Of a stretch of DNA of 64,000 nucleotides, positions 52,501 to 64,000 are shown one piece after another. The DNA is from Sabellastarte sp. h YS-2021 (taxonomy: Eukaryota > Annelida > Polychaeta > Sabellida > Sabellidae). Each line of letters starts with the position of its first letter. Within the stretch, counting starts at the first letter, position 1. The notes beneath the pieces were generated by a model. The model searched no databases and was not told the DNA's origin. It saw only the letters and a program-made list of their open reading frames with translations. The stretch is taken from contig OZ024934.1 of the NCBI GenBank assembly GCA_964017235.1, positions 85,030,706 to 85,094,705 of the forward strand. The letters run 5' to 3'. Both the position numbers and the translations under genes were made by a program.

Positions 52501-55050
52501 ACCGGTTTTAAAATTACATCTGATATAACAGTACCTATAGTTTGGCAATATTGGCTTCAGCTGGCCCCAAATTCCCTTCTGTGGGGCTGCATTAAGATAT
52601 ACTTAAATTTGGCAAAGTAAGACAATTTTAAGGCTGAAAACCATATTGTTTGCTAGGGCTGGCGCCACTAAATGAGATTCCACAAGAATAATCCTTAAGA
52701 AATACATAACTGGTCCAAAATACATGTACTGGAAGTGCAGGTATCGAGGGGGTGATCATATGGCACATCAGTCCAAAACCCCACTTAAACTTCATCAATC
52801 TGGCTCAGATTTTCACTGGAAACTCAGTTCATATCACACATTGATATTGTATTGGCTTGACTTACTCAGGAAACCAATTAAAATTTTCAATTTTCCGGGG
52901 TTTGGGGCCAGGCTCAGCCCCCCTAAAATTAGGAAATATCAGGTATATCCTAATACAACCAATCTGAAGCTCTTCTTGAATTTTGCATATGTTTTAACAA
53001 TAATTGAGGATATATTAGGCCCATTTGGAGCATTACATCTCTGAAAATAAATTATTTCACCCATATAGTGCTGTAAAATGGTCAAAAATACATGTAAATT
53101 ACACCAAACCAGTACCAAATTGTGGTCTATAATGCTGAAATTTGGCCAGAATATAAGGTGGCACATACTAAATCTGACTGAACCGGTTTTAAAATTACAT
53201 CTGATATAACAGTACCTATAGTTTGGCAATATTGGCTTCAGCTGGCCCCAAATTCGCTTCTGTGGGGCTGCATTAAGATATACTTAAATTTGGCAAAGTA
53301 AGACAATTTTAAGGCTGAAAACCATATTGTTTGCTAGGGCTGGCGCCACTAAATGAGATTACACAAGAATATTCCTTAAGAAATAAATAACTGGTCCAAA
53401 ATACATGTATTGGAAGTGCAGGTATCGAGGGGGTGATCATATGGCACATCAGTCCAAAACCCCACTTAAACTTCATCAATCTGGCTCAGATTTTCACAGG
53501 AAACTCAGTTCATATCACACATTGATATTGTATTGGCTTGACTTACTCAGGAAACCAATTAAAATTTTCAATTTTCCGGGGTTTGGGGCCAGGCTCAGCC
53601 CCTCTCAAATTAGGAAATATCAGGTATATCCTAATACAACCAATCTGAAGCTCTTCTTGAATTTTGCATATGTTTTAACAATAATTGAGGATATATTAGG
53701 CCCATTTGGAGCATTACATCTGTGAAAATAAATTATTTCACCCATATAGTGCTGTAAAAATGGTCAAAAATACATGTAAATTACACCAAACCAGTACCAA
53801 ATGTTGGTCTATAATGCTGAAATTTGGCCAGAATATAAGGTGGCACATACTAAATCTGACTGAACCGGTTTTAAAATTACATCTGATATAACAGTACCTA
53901 TAGTTTGGCAATATTGGCTTCAGCTGGCCCCAAATTCGCTTCTGTGGGGCTGCATTAAGATATACTTAAATTTGGCAAAGTAAGACAATTTTAAGGCTGA
54001 AAACCATATTGTTTGCTAGAGCTGGCGCCACTAAATGAGATTCCACAAGAATATTCCTTAAGAAATACATAACTGGTCCAAAATACATGTATTGGAAGTG
54101 CAGGTATCGAGGGGGTGATCATATGGCACATCAGTCCAAAACCCCACTTAAACTTCATCAATCTGGCTCAGATTTTCACAGGAAACTCAGTTCATATCAC
54201 ACATTGATATTGTATTGGCTTGACTTATTCAGGAAACCAATTAAAAATTTCAATTTTCCGGGGTTTGGGGCCAGGCTCAGCCCCCCTCAAATTAGGAAAT
54301 ATCAGTTATATCCTAATACAACCAATCTGAAGCTCTTCTTTAATGTTGCATATGTTTTAACAATAATTGAGGATATATTAAGCCCATTTGGAGCATTACA
54401 TCTCTAAAAAAAATTATTTCACCCATATAGTGCTGTAAAAATGGTCAAAAATACATGTAAATTACACCAAACAAGTACCAAATGTTGGTCTATAATGCTG
54501 AAATTTGGCCAGAATATAAGGTGGCACATACTAAATCTGACTGAACCGGTTTTAAAATTACATCTGATATAACAGTACCTATAGTTTGGCAATATTGGCT
54601 TCAGCTGGCCCCAAATTCCCTTCTGTGGGGCCGCATTAAGATATACTTAAATTTGGCAAAGTGAGACAATTTTAAGGCTGAAAACCATATTGTTTGCTAG
54701 GGCTGGCGCCACTAAATGAGATTCCACAAGAATATTCCTTAAGAAATACATAACTGGTCCAAAATACATGTATTGGAAGTGCAGGTATCGAGGGGGTGAT
54801 CATATGGCACATCAGTCCAAAACCCCACTTAAACTTCATCAATCTGGCTCAGATTTTCACAGGAAACTCAGTTCATATCACACATTGATATTGTATTGGC
54901 TTGACTTATTCAGGAAACCAATTAAAAATTTCAATTTTCCGGGGTTTGGGGCCAGGCTCAGCCCCCCTAAAATTAGGAAATATCAGTTATATCCTAATAC
55001 AACCAATCTGAAGCTCTTCTTTAATGTTGCATATGTTTTAACAATAATTG
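52501..55050 (+). repeat. Mixed monomers 78-80 and start of 81
   Basis: Monomer 78 carries a rare pair, GTAAAATGG (one A lost) near 53074 and CAAATTGTGG near 53117, that reappears in the monomers starting at 55908 and 60678. Monomer 79 (53182) combines CCCCTCTC of the right-hand set with CATCTGTGAAAA, otherwise last seen near 33950. Other private changes are ATAATCCTTAAG near 52688 and AAATAAATAAC near 53382. Only satellite sequence is present. Confidence 0.8.
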
Positions 55051-58000
55051 AGGATATATTAGGCCCATTTGGAGCATTACATCTCTAAAAAAAATTATTT
55101 CACCCATATAGTGCTGTAAAAATGGTCAAAAATACATGTAAATTACACCAAACAAGTACCAAATGTTGGTCTATAATGCTGAAATTTGGCCAGAATATAA
55201 GGTGGCACATACTAAATCTGAATGAACCGGTTTTAAAATTACATCTGATATAACAGTACCTATAGTTTGGCAATATTGGCTTTAGCTGGCCCCAAATTCC
55301 CTTCTGTGGGGCCGCATTAAGATATACTTAAATTTGGCAAAGGAAGACAATTTTAAGGCTGAAAACCATATTGTTTGCTAGGGCTGGCGCCACTAAATGA
55401 GATTCCACAAGAATATTCCTTAAGAAATACATAACTGGTCCAAAATACATGTATTGGAAGTGCAGGTATCGAGGGGGTGATCATATGGCACATCAGTCCA
55501 AAACCCCACTTAAACTTCATCAATCTGGCTCAGATTTTCACAGGAAACTCAGTTCATATCACACATTGATATTGTATTGGCTTGACTTACTCAGGAAACC
55601 AATTAAAATTTTCAATTTTCCGGGGTTTGGGGCCAGGCTCAGCCCCTCTCAAATTAGGAAATATCAGGTATATCCTAATACAACCAATCTGAAGCTCTTC
55701 TTGAATTTTGCATATGTTTTAACAATAATTGAGGATATATTAGGCCCATTTGGAGCATTACATCTCTGAAAATAAATTATATCACCCATATAGTGCTGTA
55801 AAAATGGTCAAAAATACATGTAAATTACACCAAACCAGTACCAAATGTTGGTCTATAATGCTGAAATTTGGCCAGAATATAAGGTGGCACATACTAAATC
55901 TGACTGAACCGGTTTTAAAATTACATCTGATATAACAGTACCTATAGTTTGGCAATATTGGCTTCAGCTGGCCCCAAATTCGCTTCTGTGGGGCTGCATT
56001 AAGATATACTTAAATTTGGCAAAGTAAGACAATTTTAAGGCTGAAAACCATATTGTTTGCTAGAGCTGGCGCCACTAAATGAGATTCCACAAGAATATTC
56101 CTTAAGAAATACATAACTGGTCCAAAATACATGTATTGGAAGTGCAGGTATCGAGGGGGTGATCATATGGCACATCAGTCCAAAACCCCACTTAAACTTC
56201 ATCAATCTGGCTCAGATTTTCACAGGAAACTCAGTTCATATCACACATTGATATTGTATTGGCTTGACTTATTCAGGAAACCAATTAAAAATTTCAATTT
56301 TCCGGGGTTTGGGGCCAGGCTCAGCCCCCCTCAAATTAGGAAATATCAGTTATATCCTAATACAAGCAATCTGAAGCTCTTCTTTAATGTTGCATATGTT
56401 TTAACAATAATTGAGGATATATTAGGCCCATTTGGAGCATTACATCTCTGAAAATAAATTATTTCACCCATATAGTGCTGTAAAATGGTCAAAAATACAT
56501 GTAAATTACACCAAACCAGTACCAAATTGTGGTCTATAATGCTGAAATTTGGCCAGAATATAAGGTGGCACATACTAAATCTGACTGAACCGGTTTTAAA
56601 ATTACATCTGATATAACAGTACCTATAGTTTGGCAATATTGGCTTCAGCTGGCCCCAAATTCGCTTCTGTGGGGCTGCATTAAGATATACTTAAATTTGG
56701 CAAAGTAAGACAATTTTAAGGCTGAAAACCATATTGTTTGCTAGAGCTGGCGCCACTAAATGAGATTCCACAAGAATATTCCTTAAGAAATACATAACTG
56801 GTCCAAAATACATGTATTGGAAGTGCAGGTATCGAGGGGGTGATCATATGGCACATCAGTCCAAAACCCCACTTAAACTTCATCAATCTGGCTCAGATTT
56901 TCACAGGAAACTCAGTTCATATCACACATTGATATTGTATTGGCTTGACTTATTCAGGAAACCAATTAAAAATTTCAATTTTCCGGGGTTTGGGGCCAGG
57001 CTCAGCCCCCCTCAAATTAGGAAATATCAGTTATATCCTAATACAACCAATCTGAAGCTCTTCTTTAATGTTGCATATGTTTTAACAATAATTGAGGATA
57101 TATTAAGCCCATTTGGAGCATTACATCTCTAAAAAAAAATTATTTCACCCATATAGTGCTGTAAAAATGGTCAAAAATACATGTAAATTACACCAAACAA
57201 GTACCAAATGTTGGTCTATAATGCTGAAATTTGGCCAGAATATAAGGTGGCACATACTAAATCTGACTGAACCGGTTTTAAAATTACATCTGATATAACA
57301 GTACCTATAGTTTGGCAATATTGGCTTCAGCTGGCCCCAAATTCCCTTCTGTGGGGCCGCATTAAGATATACTTAAATTTGGCAAAGTAAGACAATTTTA
57401 AGGCTGAAAACCATATTGTTTGCTAGGGCTGGCGCCACTAAATGAGATTCCACAAGAATATTCCTTAAGAAATACATAACTGGTCCAAAATACATGTATT
57501 GGAAGTGCAGGTATCGAGGGGGGGGATCATATGGCACATCAGTCCAAAACCCCACTTAAACTTCATCAATCTGGCTCAGATTTTCACAGGAAACTCAGTT
57601 CATATCACACATTGATATTGCATTGGCTTGACTTACTCAGGAAACCAATTAAAATTTTCAATTTTCCGGGGTTTGGGGCCAGGCTCAGCCCCCCTCAAAT
57701 TAGGAAATATCAGTTATATCCTAATACAACCAATCTGAAGCTCTTCTTTAATGTTGCATATGTTTTAACAATAATTGAGGATATATTAGGCCCATTTGGA
57801 GCATTACATCTCTAAAAAAAATTATTTCACCCATATAGTGCTGTAAAAATGGTCAAAAATACATGTAAATTACACCAAACAAGTACCAAATGTTGGTCTA
57901 TAATGCTGAAATTTGACCAGAATATAAGGTGGCACATACTAAATCTGACTGAACCGGTTTTAAAATTACATCTGATATAACAGTACCTATAGTTTGGCAA

Positions 58001-59820
58001 TATTGGCTTCAGCTGGCCCCAAATTCCCTTCTGTGGGGCTGCATTAAGATATACTTAAATTTGGCAAAGTAAGACAATTTTAAGGCTGAAAACCATATTG
58101 TTTGCTAGGGCTGGCGCCACTAAATGAGATTCCACAAGAATATTCCTTAAGAAATACATAACTGGTCCAAAATACATGTATTGGAAGTGCAGGTATCGAG
58201 GGGGGGATCATATGGCACATCAGTCCAAAACCCCACTTAAACTTCATCAATCTGGCTCAGATTTTCACAGGAAACTCAGTTCATATCACACATTGATATT
58301 GTATTGGCTTGACTTACTCAGGAAACCAATTAAAATTTTCAATTTTCCGGGGTTTGGGGCCAGGCTCAGCCCCTCTCAAATTAGGAAATATCAGGTATAT
58401 CCTAATACAACCAATCTGAAGCTCTTCTTGAATTTTGCATATGTTTTAACAATAATTGAGGATATATTAGGCCCATTTGGAGCATTACATCTCTGAAAAT
58501 AAATTATATCACCCATATAGTGCTGTAAAAATGGTCAAAAATACATGTAAATTACACCAAACCAGTACCAAATGTTGGTCTATAATGCTGAAATTTGGCC
58601 AGAATATAAGGTGGCACATACTAAATCTGACTGAACCGGTTTTAAAATTACATCTGATATAACAGTACCTATAGTTTGGCAATATTGACTTCAGCTGGCC
58701 CCAAATTCGCTTCTGTGGGGCTGCATTAAGATATACTTAAATTTGGCAAAGTAAGACAATTTTAAGGCTGAAAACCATATTGTTTGCTAGAGCTGGCGCC
58801 ACTAAATGAGATTCCACAAGAATATTCCTTAAGAAATACATAACTGGTCCAAAATACATGTATTGGAAGTGCAGGTATCGAGGGGGTGATCATATGGCAC
58901 ATCAGTCCAAAACCCCACTTAAACTTCATCAATCTGGCTCAGATTTTCACAGGAAACTCAGTTCATATCACACATTGATATTGTATTGGCTTGACTTACT
59001 CAGGAAACCAATTAAAATTTTCAATTTTCCGGGGTTTGGGGCCAGGCTCAGCCCCCCTCAAATTAGGAAATATCAGGTATATCCTAATACAACCAATCTG
59101 AAGCACTTCTTGAATTTTGCATGTTTTAACAATAATTGAGGATATATTAGGCCCATTTGGAGCATTACATCTCTGAAAATAAATTATTTCACCCATATAG
59201 TGCTGTAAAAATGGTCAAAAATACATGTAAATTACACCAAACCAGTACCAAATGTTGGTCTATAATGCTGAAATTTGGCCAGAATATAAGGTGGCACATA
59301 CTAAATCTGACTGAACCGGTTTTAAAATTACATCTGATATAACAGTACCTATAGTTTGGCAATATTGGCTTCAGCTGGCCCCAAATTCCCTTCTGTGGGG
59401 CTGCATTAAGATATACTTAAATTTGGCAAAGTAAGACAATTTTAAGGCTGAAAACCATATTGTTTGCTAGGGCTGGCGCCACTAAATGAGATTCCACAAG
59501 AATATTCCTTAAGAAATACATAACTGGTCCAAAATACATGTATTGGAAGTGCAGGTATCGAGGGGGGGATCATATGGCACATCAGTCCAAAACCCCACTT
59601 AAACTTCATCAATCTGGCTCAGATTTTCACAGGAAACTCAGTTCATATCACACATTGATATTGTATTGGCTTGACTTACTCAGGAAACCAATTAAAATTT
59701 TCAATTTTCCGGGGTTTGGGGCCAGGCTCAGCCCCCCTCAAATTAGGAAATATCAGGTATATCCTAATACAACCAATCTGAAGCACTTCTTGAATTTTGC
59801 ATATGTTTTAACAATAATTG
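55051..59820 (+). repeat. Recent 4770 bp seven-monomer duplication, first copy
   Basis: Markers that recur at exactly 4770 bp are: CTGAATGAACC (A at 55222), GGCTTTAGCTGG near 55279, CAAAGGAAGAC near 55339, ACAAGCAATC near 56364, GTAAAATGG and CAAATTGTGG near 56481-56532, an eight-G run near 57518 and ATTTGACCAG (A at 57916). The period is four bases short of seven full monomers because of eight-A tracts, one-base losses and a two-base loss near 59120 (GCATGTTTT). The left edge is placed between 55016 and 55086. Confidence 0.92.
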
Positions 59821-62800
59821 AGGATATATTAGGCCCATTTGGAGCATTACATCTCTAAAAAAAATTATTTCACCCATATAGTGCTGTAAAAATGGTCAAA
59901 AATACATGTAAATTACACCAAACAAGTACCAAATGTTGGTCTATAATGCTGAAATTTGGCCAGAATATAAGGTGGCACATACTAAATCTGAATGAACCGG
60001 TTTTAAAATTACATCTGATATAACAGTACCTATAGTTTGGCAATATTGGCTTTAGCTGGCCCCAAATTCCCTTCTGTGGGGCCGCATTAAGATATACTTA
60101 AATTTGGCAAAGGAAGACAATTTTAAGGCTGAAAACCATATTGTTTGCTAGGGCTGGCGCCACTAAATGAGATTCCACAAGAATATTCCTTAAGAAATAC
60201 ATAACTGGTCCAAAATACATGTATTGGAAGTGCAGGTATCGAGGGGGTGATCATATGGCACATCAGTCCAAAACCCCACTTAAACTTCATCAATCTGGCT
60301 CAGATTTTCACAGGAAACTCAGTTCATATCACACATTGATATTGTATTGGCTTGACTTACTCAGGAAACCAATTAAAATTTTCAATTTTCCGGGGTTTGG
60401 GGCCAGGCTCAGCCCCTCTCAAATTAGGAAATATCAGGTATATCCTAATACAACCAATCTGAAGCTCTTCTTGAATTTTGCATATGTTTTAACAATAATT
60501 GAGGATATATTAGGCCCATTTGGAGCATTACATCTCTGAAAATAAATTATATCACCCATATAGTGCTGTAAAAATGGTCAAAAATACATGTAAATTACAC
60601 CAAACCAGTACCAAATGTTGGTCTATAATGCTGAAATTTGGCCAGAATATAAGGTGGCACATACTAAATCTGACTGAACCGGTTTTAAAATTACATCTGA
60701 TATAACAGTACCTATAGTTTGGCAATATTGGCTTCAGCTGGCCCCAAATTCGCTTCTGTGGGGCTGCATTAAGATATACTTAAATTTGGCAAAGTAAGAC
60801 AATTTTAAGGCTGAAAACCATATTGTTTGCTAGAGCTGGCGCCACTAAATGAGATTCCACAAGAATATTCCTTAAGAAATACATAACTGGTCCAAAATAC
60901 ATGTATTGGAAGTGCAGGTATCGAGGGGGTGATCATATGGCACATCAGTCCAAAACCCCACTTAAACTTCATCAATCTGGCTCAGATTTTCACAGGAAAC
61001 TCAGTTCATATCACACATTGATATTGTATTGGCTTGACTTATTCAGGAAACCAATTAAAAATTTCAATTTTCCGGGGTTTGGGGCCAGGCTCAGCCCCCC
61101 TCAAATTAGGAAATATCAGTTATATCCTAATACAAGCAATCTGAAGCTCTTCTTTAATGTTGCATATGTTTTAACAATAATTGAGGATATATTAGGCCCA
61201 TTTGGAGCATTACATCTCTGAAAATAAATTATTTCACCCATATAGTGCTGTAAAATGGTCAAAAATACATGTAAATTACACCAAACCAGTACCAAATTGT
61301 GGTCTATAATGCTGAAATTTGGCCAGAATATAAGGTGGCACATACTAAATCTGACTGAACCGGTTTTAAAATTACATCTGATATAACAGTACCTATAGTT
61401 TGGCAATATTGGCTTCAGCTGGCCCCAAATTCGCTTCTGTGGGGCTGCATTAAGATATACTTAAATTTGGCAAAGTAAGACAATTTTAAGGCTGAAAACC
61501 ATATTGTTTGCTAGAGCTGGCGCCACTAAATGAGATTCCACAAGAATATTCCTTAAGAAATACATAACTGGTCCAAAATACATGTATTGGAAGTGCAGGT
61601 ATCGAGGGGGTGATCATATGGCACATCAGTCCAAAACCCCACTTAAACTTCATCAATCTGGCTCAGATTTTCACAGAAAACTCAGTTCATATCACACATT
61701 GATATTGTATTGGCTTGACTTATTCAGGAAACCAATTAAAAATTTCAATTTTCCGGGGTTTGGGGCCAGGCTCAGCCCCCCTCAAATTAGGAAATATCAG
61801 TTATATCCTAATACAACCAATCTGAAGCTCTTCTTTAATGTTGCATATGTTTTAACAATAATTGAGGATATATTAAGCCCATTTGGAGCATTACATCTCT
61901 AAAAAAAAATTATTTCACCCATATAGTGCTGTAAAAATGGTCAAAAATACATGTAAATTACACCAAACAAGTACCAAATGTTGGTCTATAATGCTGAAAT
62001 TTGGCCAGAATATAAGGTGGCACATACTAAATCTGACTGAACCGGTTTTAAAATTACATCTGATATAACAGTACCTATAGTTTGGCAATATTGGCTTCAG
62101 CTGGCCCCAAATTCCCTTCTGTGGGGCCGCATTAAGATATACTTAAATTTGGCAAAGTAAGACAATTTTAAGGCTGAAAACCATATTGTTTGCTAGGGCT
62201 GGCGCCACTAAATGAGATTCCACAAGAATATTCCTTAAGAAATACATAACTGGTCCAAAATACATGTATTGGAAGTGCAGGTATCGAGGGGGGGGATCAT
62301 ATGGCACATCAGTCCAAAACCCCACTTAAACTTCATCAATCTGGCTCAGATTTTCACAGGAAACTCAGTTCATATCACACATTGATATTGTATTGGCTTG
62401 ACTTACTCAGGAAACCAATTAAAATTTTCAATTTTCCGGGGTTTGGGGCCAGGCTCAGCCCCCCTCAAATTAGGAAATATCAGTTATATCCTAATACAAC
62501 CAATCTGAAGCTCTTCTTTAATGTTGCATATGTTTTAACAATAATTGAGGATATATTAGGCCCATTTGGAGCATTACATCTCTAAAAAAAATTATTTCAC
62601 CCATATAGTGCTGTAAAAATGGTCAAAAATACATGTAAATTACACCAAACAAGTACCAAATGTTGGTCTATAATGCTGAAATTTGACCAGAATATAAGGT
62701 GGCACATACTAAATTTGACTGAACCGGTTTTAAAATTACATCTGATATAACAGTACCTATAGTTTGGCAATATTGGCTTCAGCTGGCCCCAAATTCCCTT

Positions 62801-63768
62801 CTGTGGGGCTGCATTAAGATATACTTAAATTTGGCAAAGTAAGACAATTTTAAGGCTGAAAACCATATTGTTTGCTAGGGCTGGCGCCACTAAATGAGAT
62901 TCCACAAGAATATTCCTTAAGAAATACATAACTGGTCCAAAATACATGTATTGGAAGTGCAGGTATCGAGGGGGGGATCATATGGCACATCAGTCCAAAA
63001 CCCCACTTAAACTTCATCAATCTGGCTCAGATTTTCACAGGAAACTCAGTTCATATCACACATTGATATTGTATTGGCTTGACTTACTCAGGAAACCAAT
63101 TAAAATTTTCAATTTTCCGGGGTTTGGGGCCAGGCTCAGCCCCTCTCAAATTAGGAAATATCAGGTATATCCTAATACAACCAATCTGAAGCTCTTCTTG
63201 AATTTTGCATATGTTTTAACAATAATTGAGGATATATTAGGCCCATTTGGAGCATTACATCTCTGAAAATAAATTATATCACCCATATAGTGCTGTAAAA
63301 ATGGTCAAAAATACATGTAAATTACACCAAACCAGTACCAAATGTTGGTCTATAATGCTGAAATTTGGCCAGAATATAAGGTGGCACATACTAAATCTGA
63401 CTGAACCGGTTTTAAAATTACATCTGATATAACAGTACCTATAGTTTGGCAATATTGGCTTCAGCTGGCCCCAAATTCGCTTCTGTGGGGCTGCATTAAG
63501 ATATACTTAAATTTGGCAAAGTAAGACAATTTTAAGGCTGAAAACCATATTGTTTGCTAGAGCTGGCGCCACTAAATGAGATTCCACAAGAATATTCCTT
63601 AAGAAATACATAACTGGTCCAAAATACATGTATTGGAAGTGCAGGTATCGAGGGGGTGATCATATGGCACATCAGTCCAAAACCCCACTTAAACTTCATC
63701 AATCTGGCTCAGATTTTCACAGGAAACTCAGTTCATATCACACATTGATATTGTATTGGCTTGACTTA
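59821..63768 (+). repeat. Recent 4770 bp seven-monomer duplication, second copy
   Basis: It repeats the preceding block with CTGAATGAACC (A at 59992), GGCTTTAGCTGG near 60049, CAAAGGAAGAC near 60109, the eight-G run near 62288 and ATTTGACCAG (A at 62686). I noticed only a few differences: CACAGAAAAC near 61673, a T instead of C near 62390 and AAATTTGAC near 62712. Correspondence stops at 63769, where monomer 94 has TTATTCAGG while its expected partner at 58999 has TTACTCAGG. Confidence 0.92.
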
Positions 63769-64000
63769 TTCAGGAAACCAATTAAAAATTTCAATTTTCC
63801 GGGGTTTGGGGCCAGGCTCAGCCCCCCTCAAATTAGGAAATATCAGTTATATCCTAATACAACCAATCTGAAGCTCTTCTTTAATGTTGCATATGTTTTA
63901 ACAATAATTGAGGATATATTAAGCCCATTTGGAGCATTACATCTGTAAAAAAAAATTATTTCACCCATATAGTGCTGTAAAAATGGTCAAAAATACATGT
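63769..64000 (+). repeat. Partial last monomer, array continues past the window
   Basis: This is the rest of monomer 94, cut by the window end within the ATACATGT of half-unit B. It has the private CATCTGTAAAAA near 63941, combining the CTG seen before the TGA-type tail with a nine-A tract. The array clearly continues beyond 64000. Confidence 0.9.

Larger units (their letters stand above)
1..64000 (+). repeat. Satellite DNA array, ~682 bp monomer, ~94 tandem copies
   Basis: The same ~682 bp sequence recurs head to tail from the first to the last base with no inversion, gap or foreign insert. Taking ACCGGTTTTA at position 1 as the monomer start, new monomers begin at 1, 682, 1364, 2046, 2728, 3410, 4092, 4773, 5455 and so on to 63405. 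A fixed internal landmark occurs 94 times, at 73 spacings of 682, 18 of 681 and 2 of 680 bp. The shorter spacings come mainly from a poly(A) tract (8 or 7 instead of 9 A), plus a few one- or two-base deletions. By hand comparison, neighbouring monomers of different type differ at about 2-3% of positions, while copies within recent duplications are nearly identical. A location in centromeric or other heterochromatin is inferred from the form of the array, not shown. Confidence 0.98.

Noticed and set aside
52939-53229. Minus-strand 96-codon frame, also at 56346-56636 and 61116-61406
   Set aside because: It opens only in three related monomers where a one-base loss in the GTAAAAATGG stretch shifts the frame. 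It is a shadow of the repeat with no family resemblance.
57373-57555. Minus-strand 60-codon frame, also at 62143-62325
   Set aside because: It is created by the eight-G run and present only in two copies of a recent duplication; there is no coding signal.
1-64000. CRISPR array
   Set aside because: The repeated unit is 682 bp with no unique spacers and no cas genes; this is a satellite.
1-64000. Tandem copies of a transposon or LTR element
   Set aside because: No terminal repeats, target duplications or transposase or reverse transcriptase motifs were seen in the monomer; the repeats join without any boundary signal.
1-64000. rDNA, 5S, tRNA or other tandem RNA gene array
   Set aside because: No recognisable rRNA or tRNA sequence was seen, and no convincing pol III A and B box pair.
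1-64000. Alpha satellite (682 is close to four times 171)
   Set aside because: The monomer does not resemble the alpha satellite consensus as I know it, and no 171 bp sub-period is visible; the only internal sub-repeat seen is about 340 bp.

Overview
The whole 64 kb window is one uninterrupted satellite DNA array. A unit of about 682 bp is repeated head to tail, all in one orientation. Counting a fixed landmark (the ATG inside ATACATGTATTGG, or its variants) gives 94 landmarks between 224 and 63628. They are separated by 73 intervals of 682 bp, 18 of 681 bp and 2 of 680 bp. The array runs off both ends of the window. I found no gene, RNA gene, transposon, CRISPR array or unique spacer. Organism: the sequence is AT-rich, and a uniform array of this length with nested higher-order repeats is typical of eukaryotic centromeric, pericentromeric or heterochromatic satellite. 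Species and chromosome cannot be named from the sequence; I do not recognise the monomer as alpha satellite or another textbook family. Layout: monomers 1-13 (1-8864) strictly alternate between two types, giving a 1364 bp dimer, with a six-monomer (4091 bp) super-repeat laid over it. A dimer duplication follows at 8183-10910. At 10911-17730 there is a second version of the 3410-8864 block carrying one extra dimer. Then come mixed monomers (17731-21820), another dimer duplication (21821-24548) and more mixed monomers. A nearly perfect 4.09 kb six-monomer tandem duplication covers about 28.5-36.7 kb. From about 36.8 kb onward a different set of sequence variants dominates, arranged as trimers (40232-44321), dimers (42959-45684 and 45685-52500) and a nearly perfect 4770 bp seven-monomer duplication (about 55.05-63.77 kb). 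How it works: there is no gene network here. The content is a record of unequal crossing-over and gene conversion at several nested scales, and several junctions can be placed within one monomer. Each 682 bp monomer also contains two strongly diverged, colinear half-units of about 340 bp, so the present repeat looks like an ancient dimer. The short open reading frames that recur in every monomer are by-products of the repeat, not genes.
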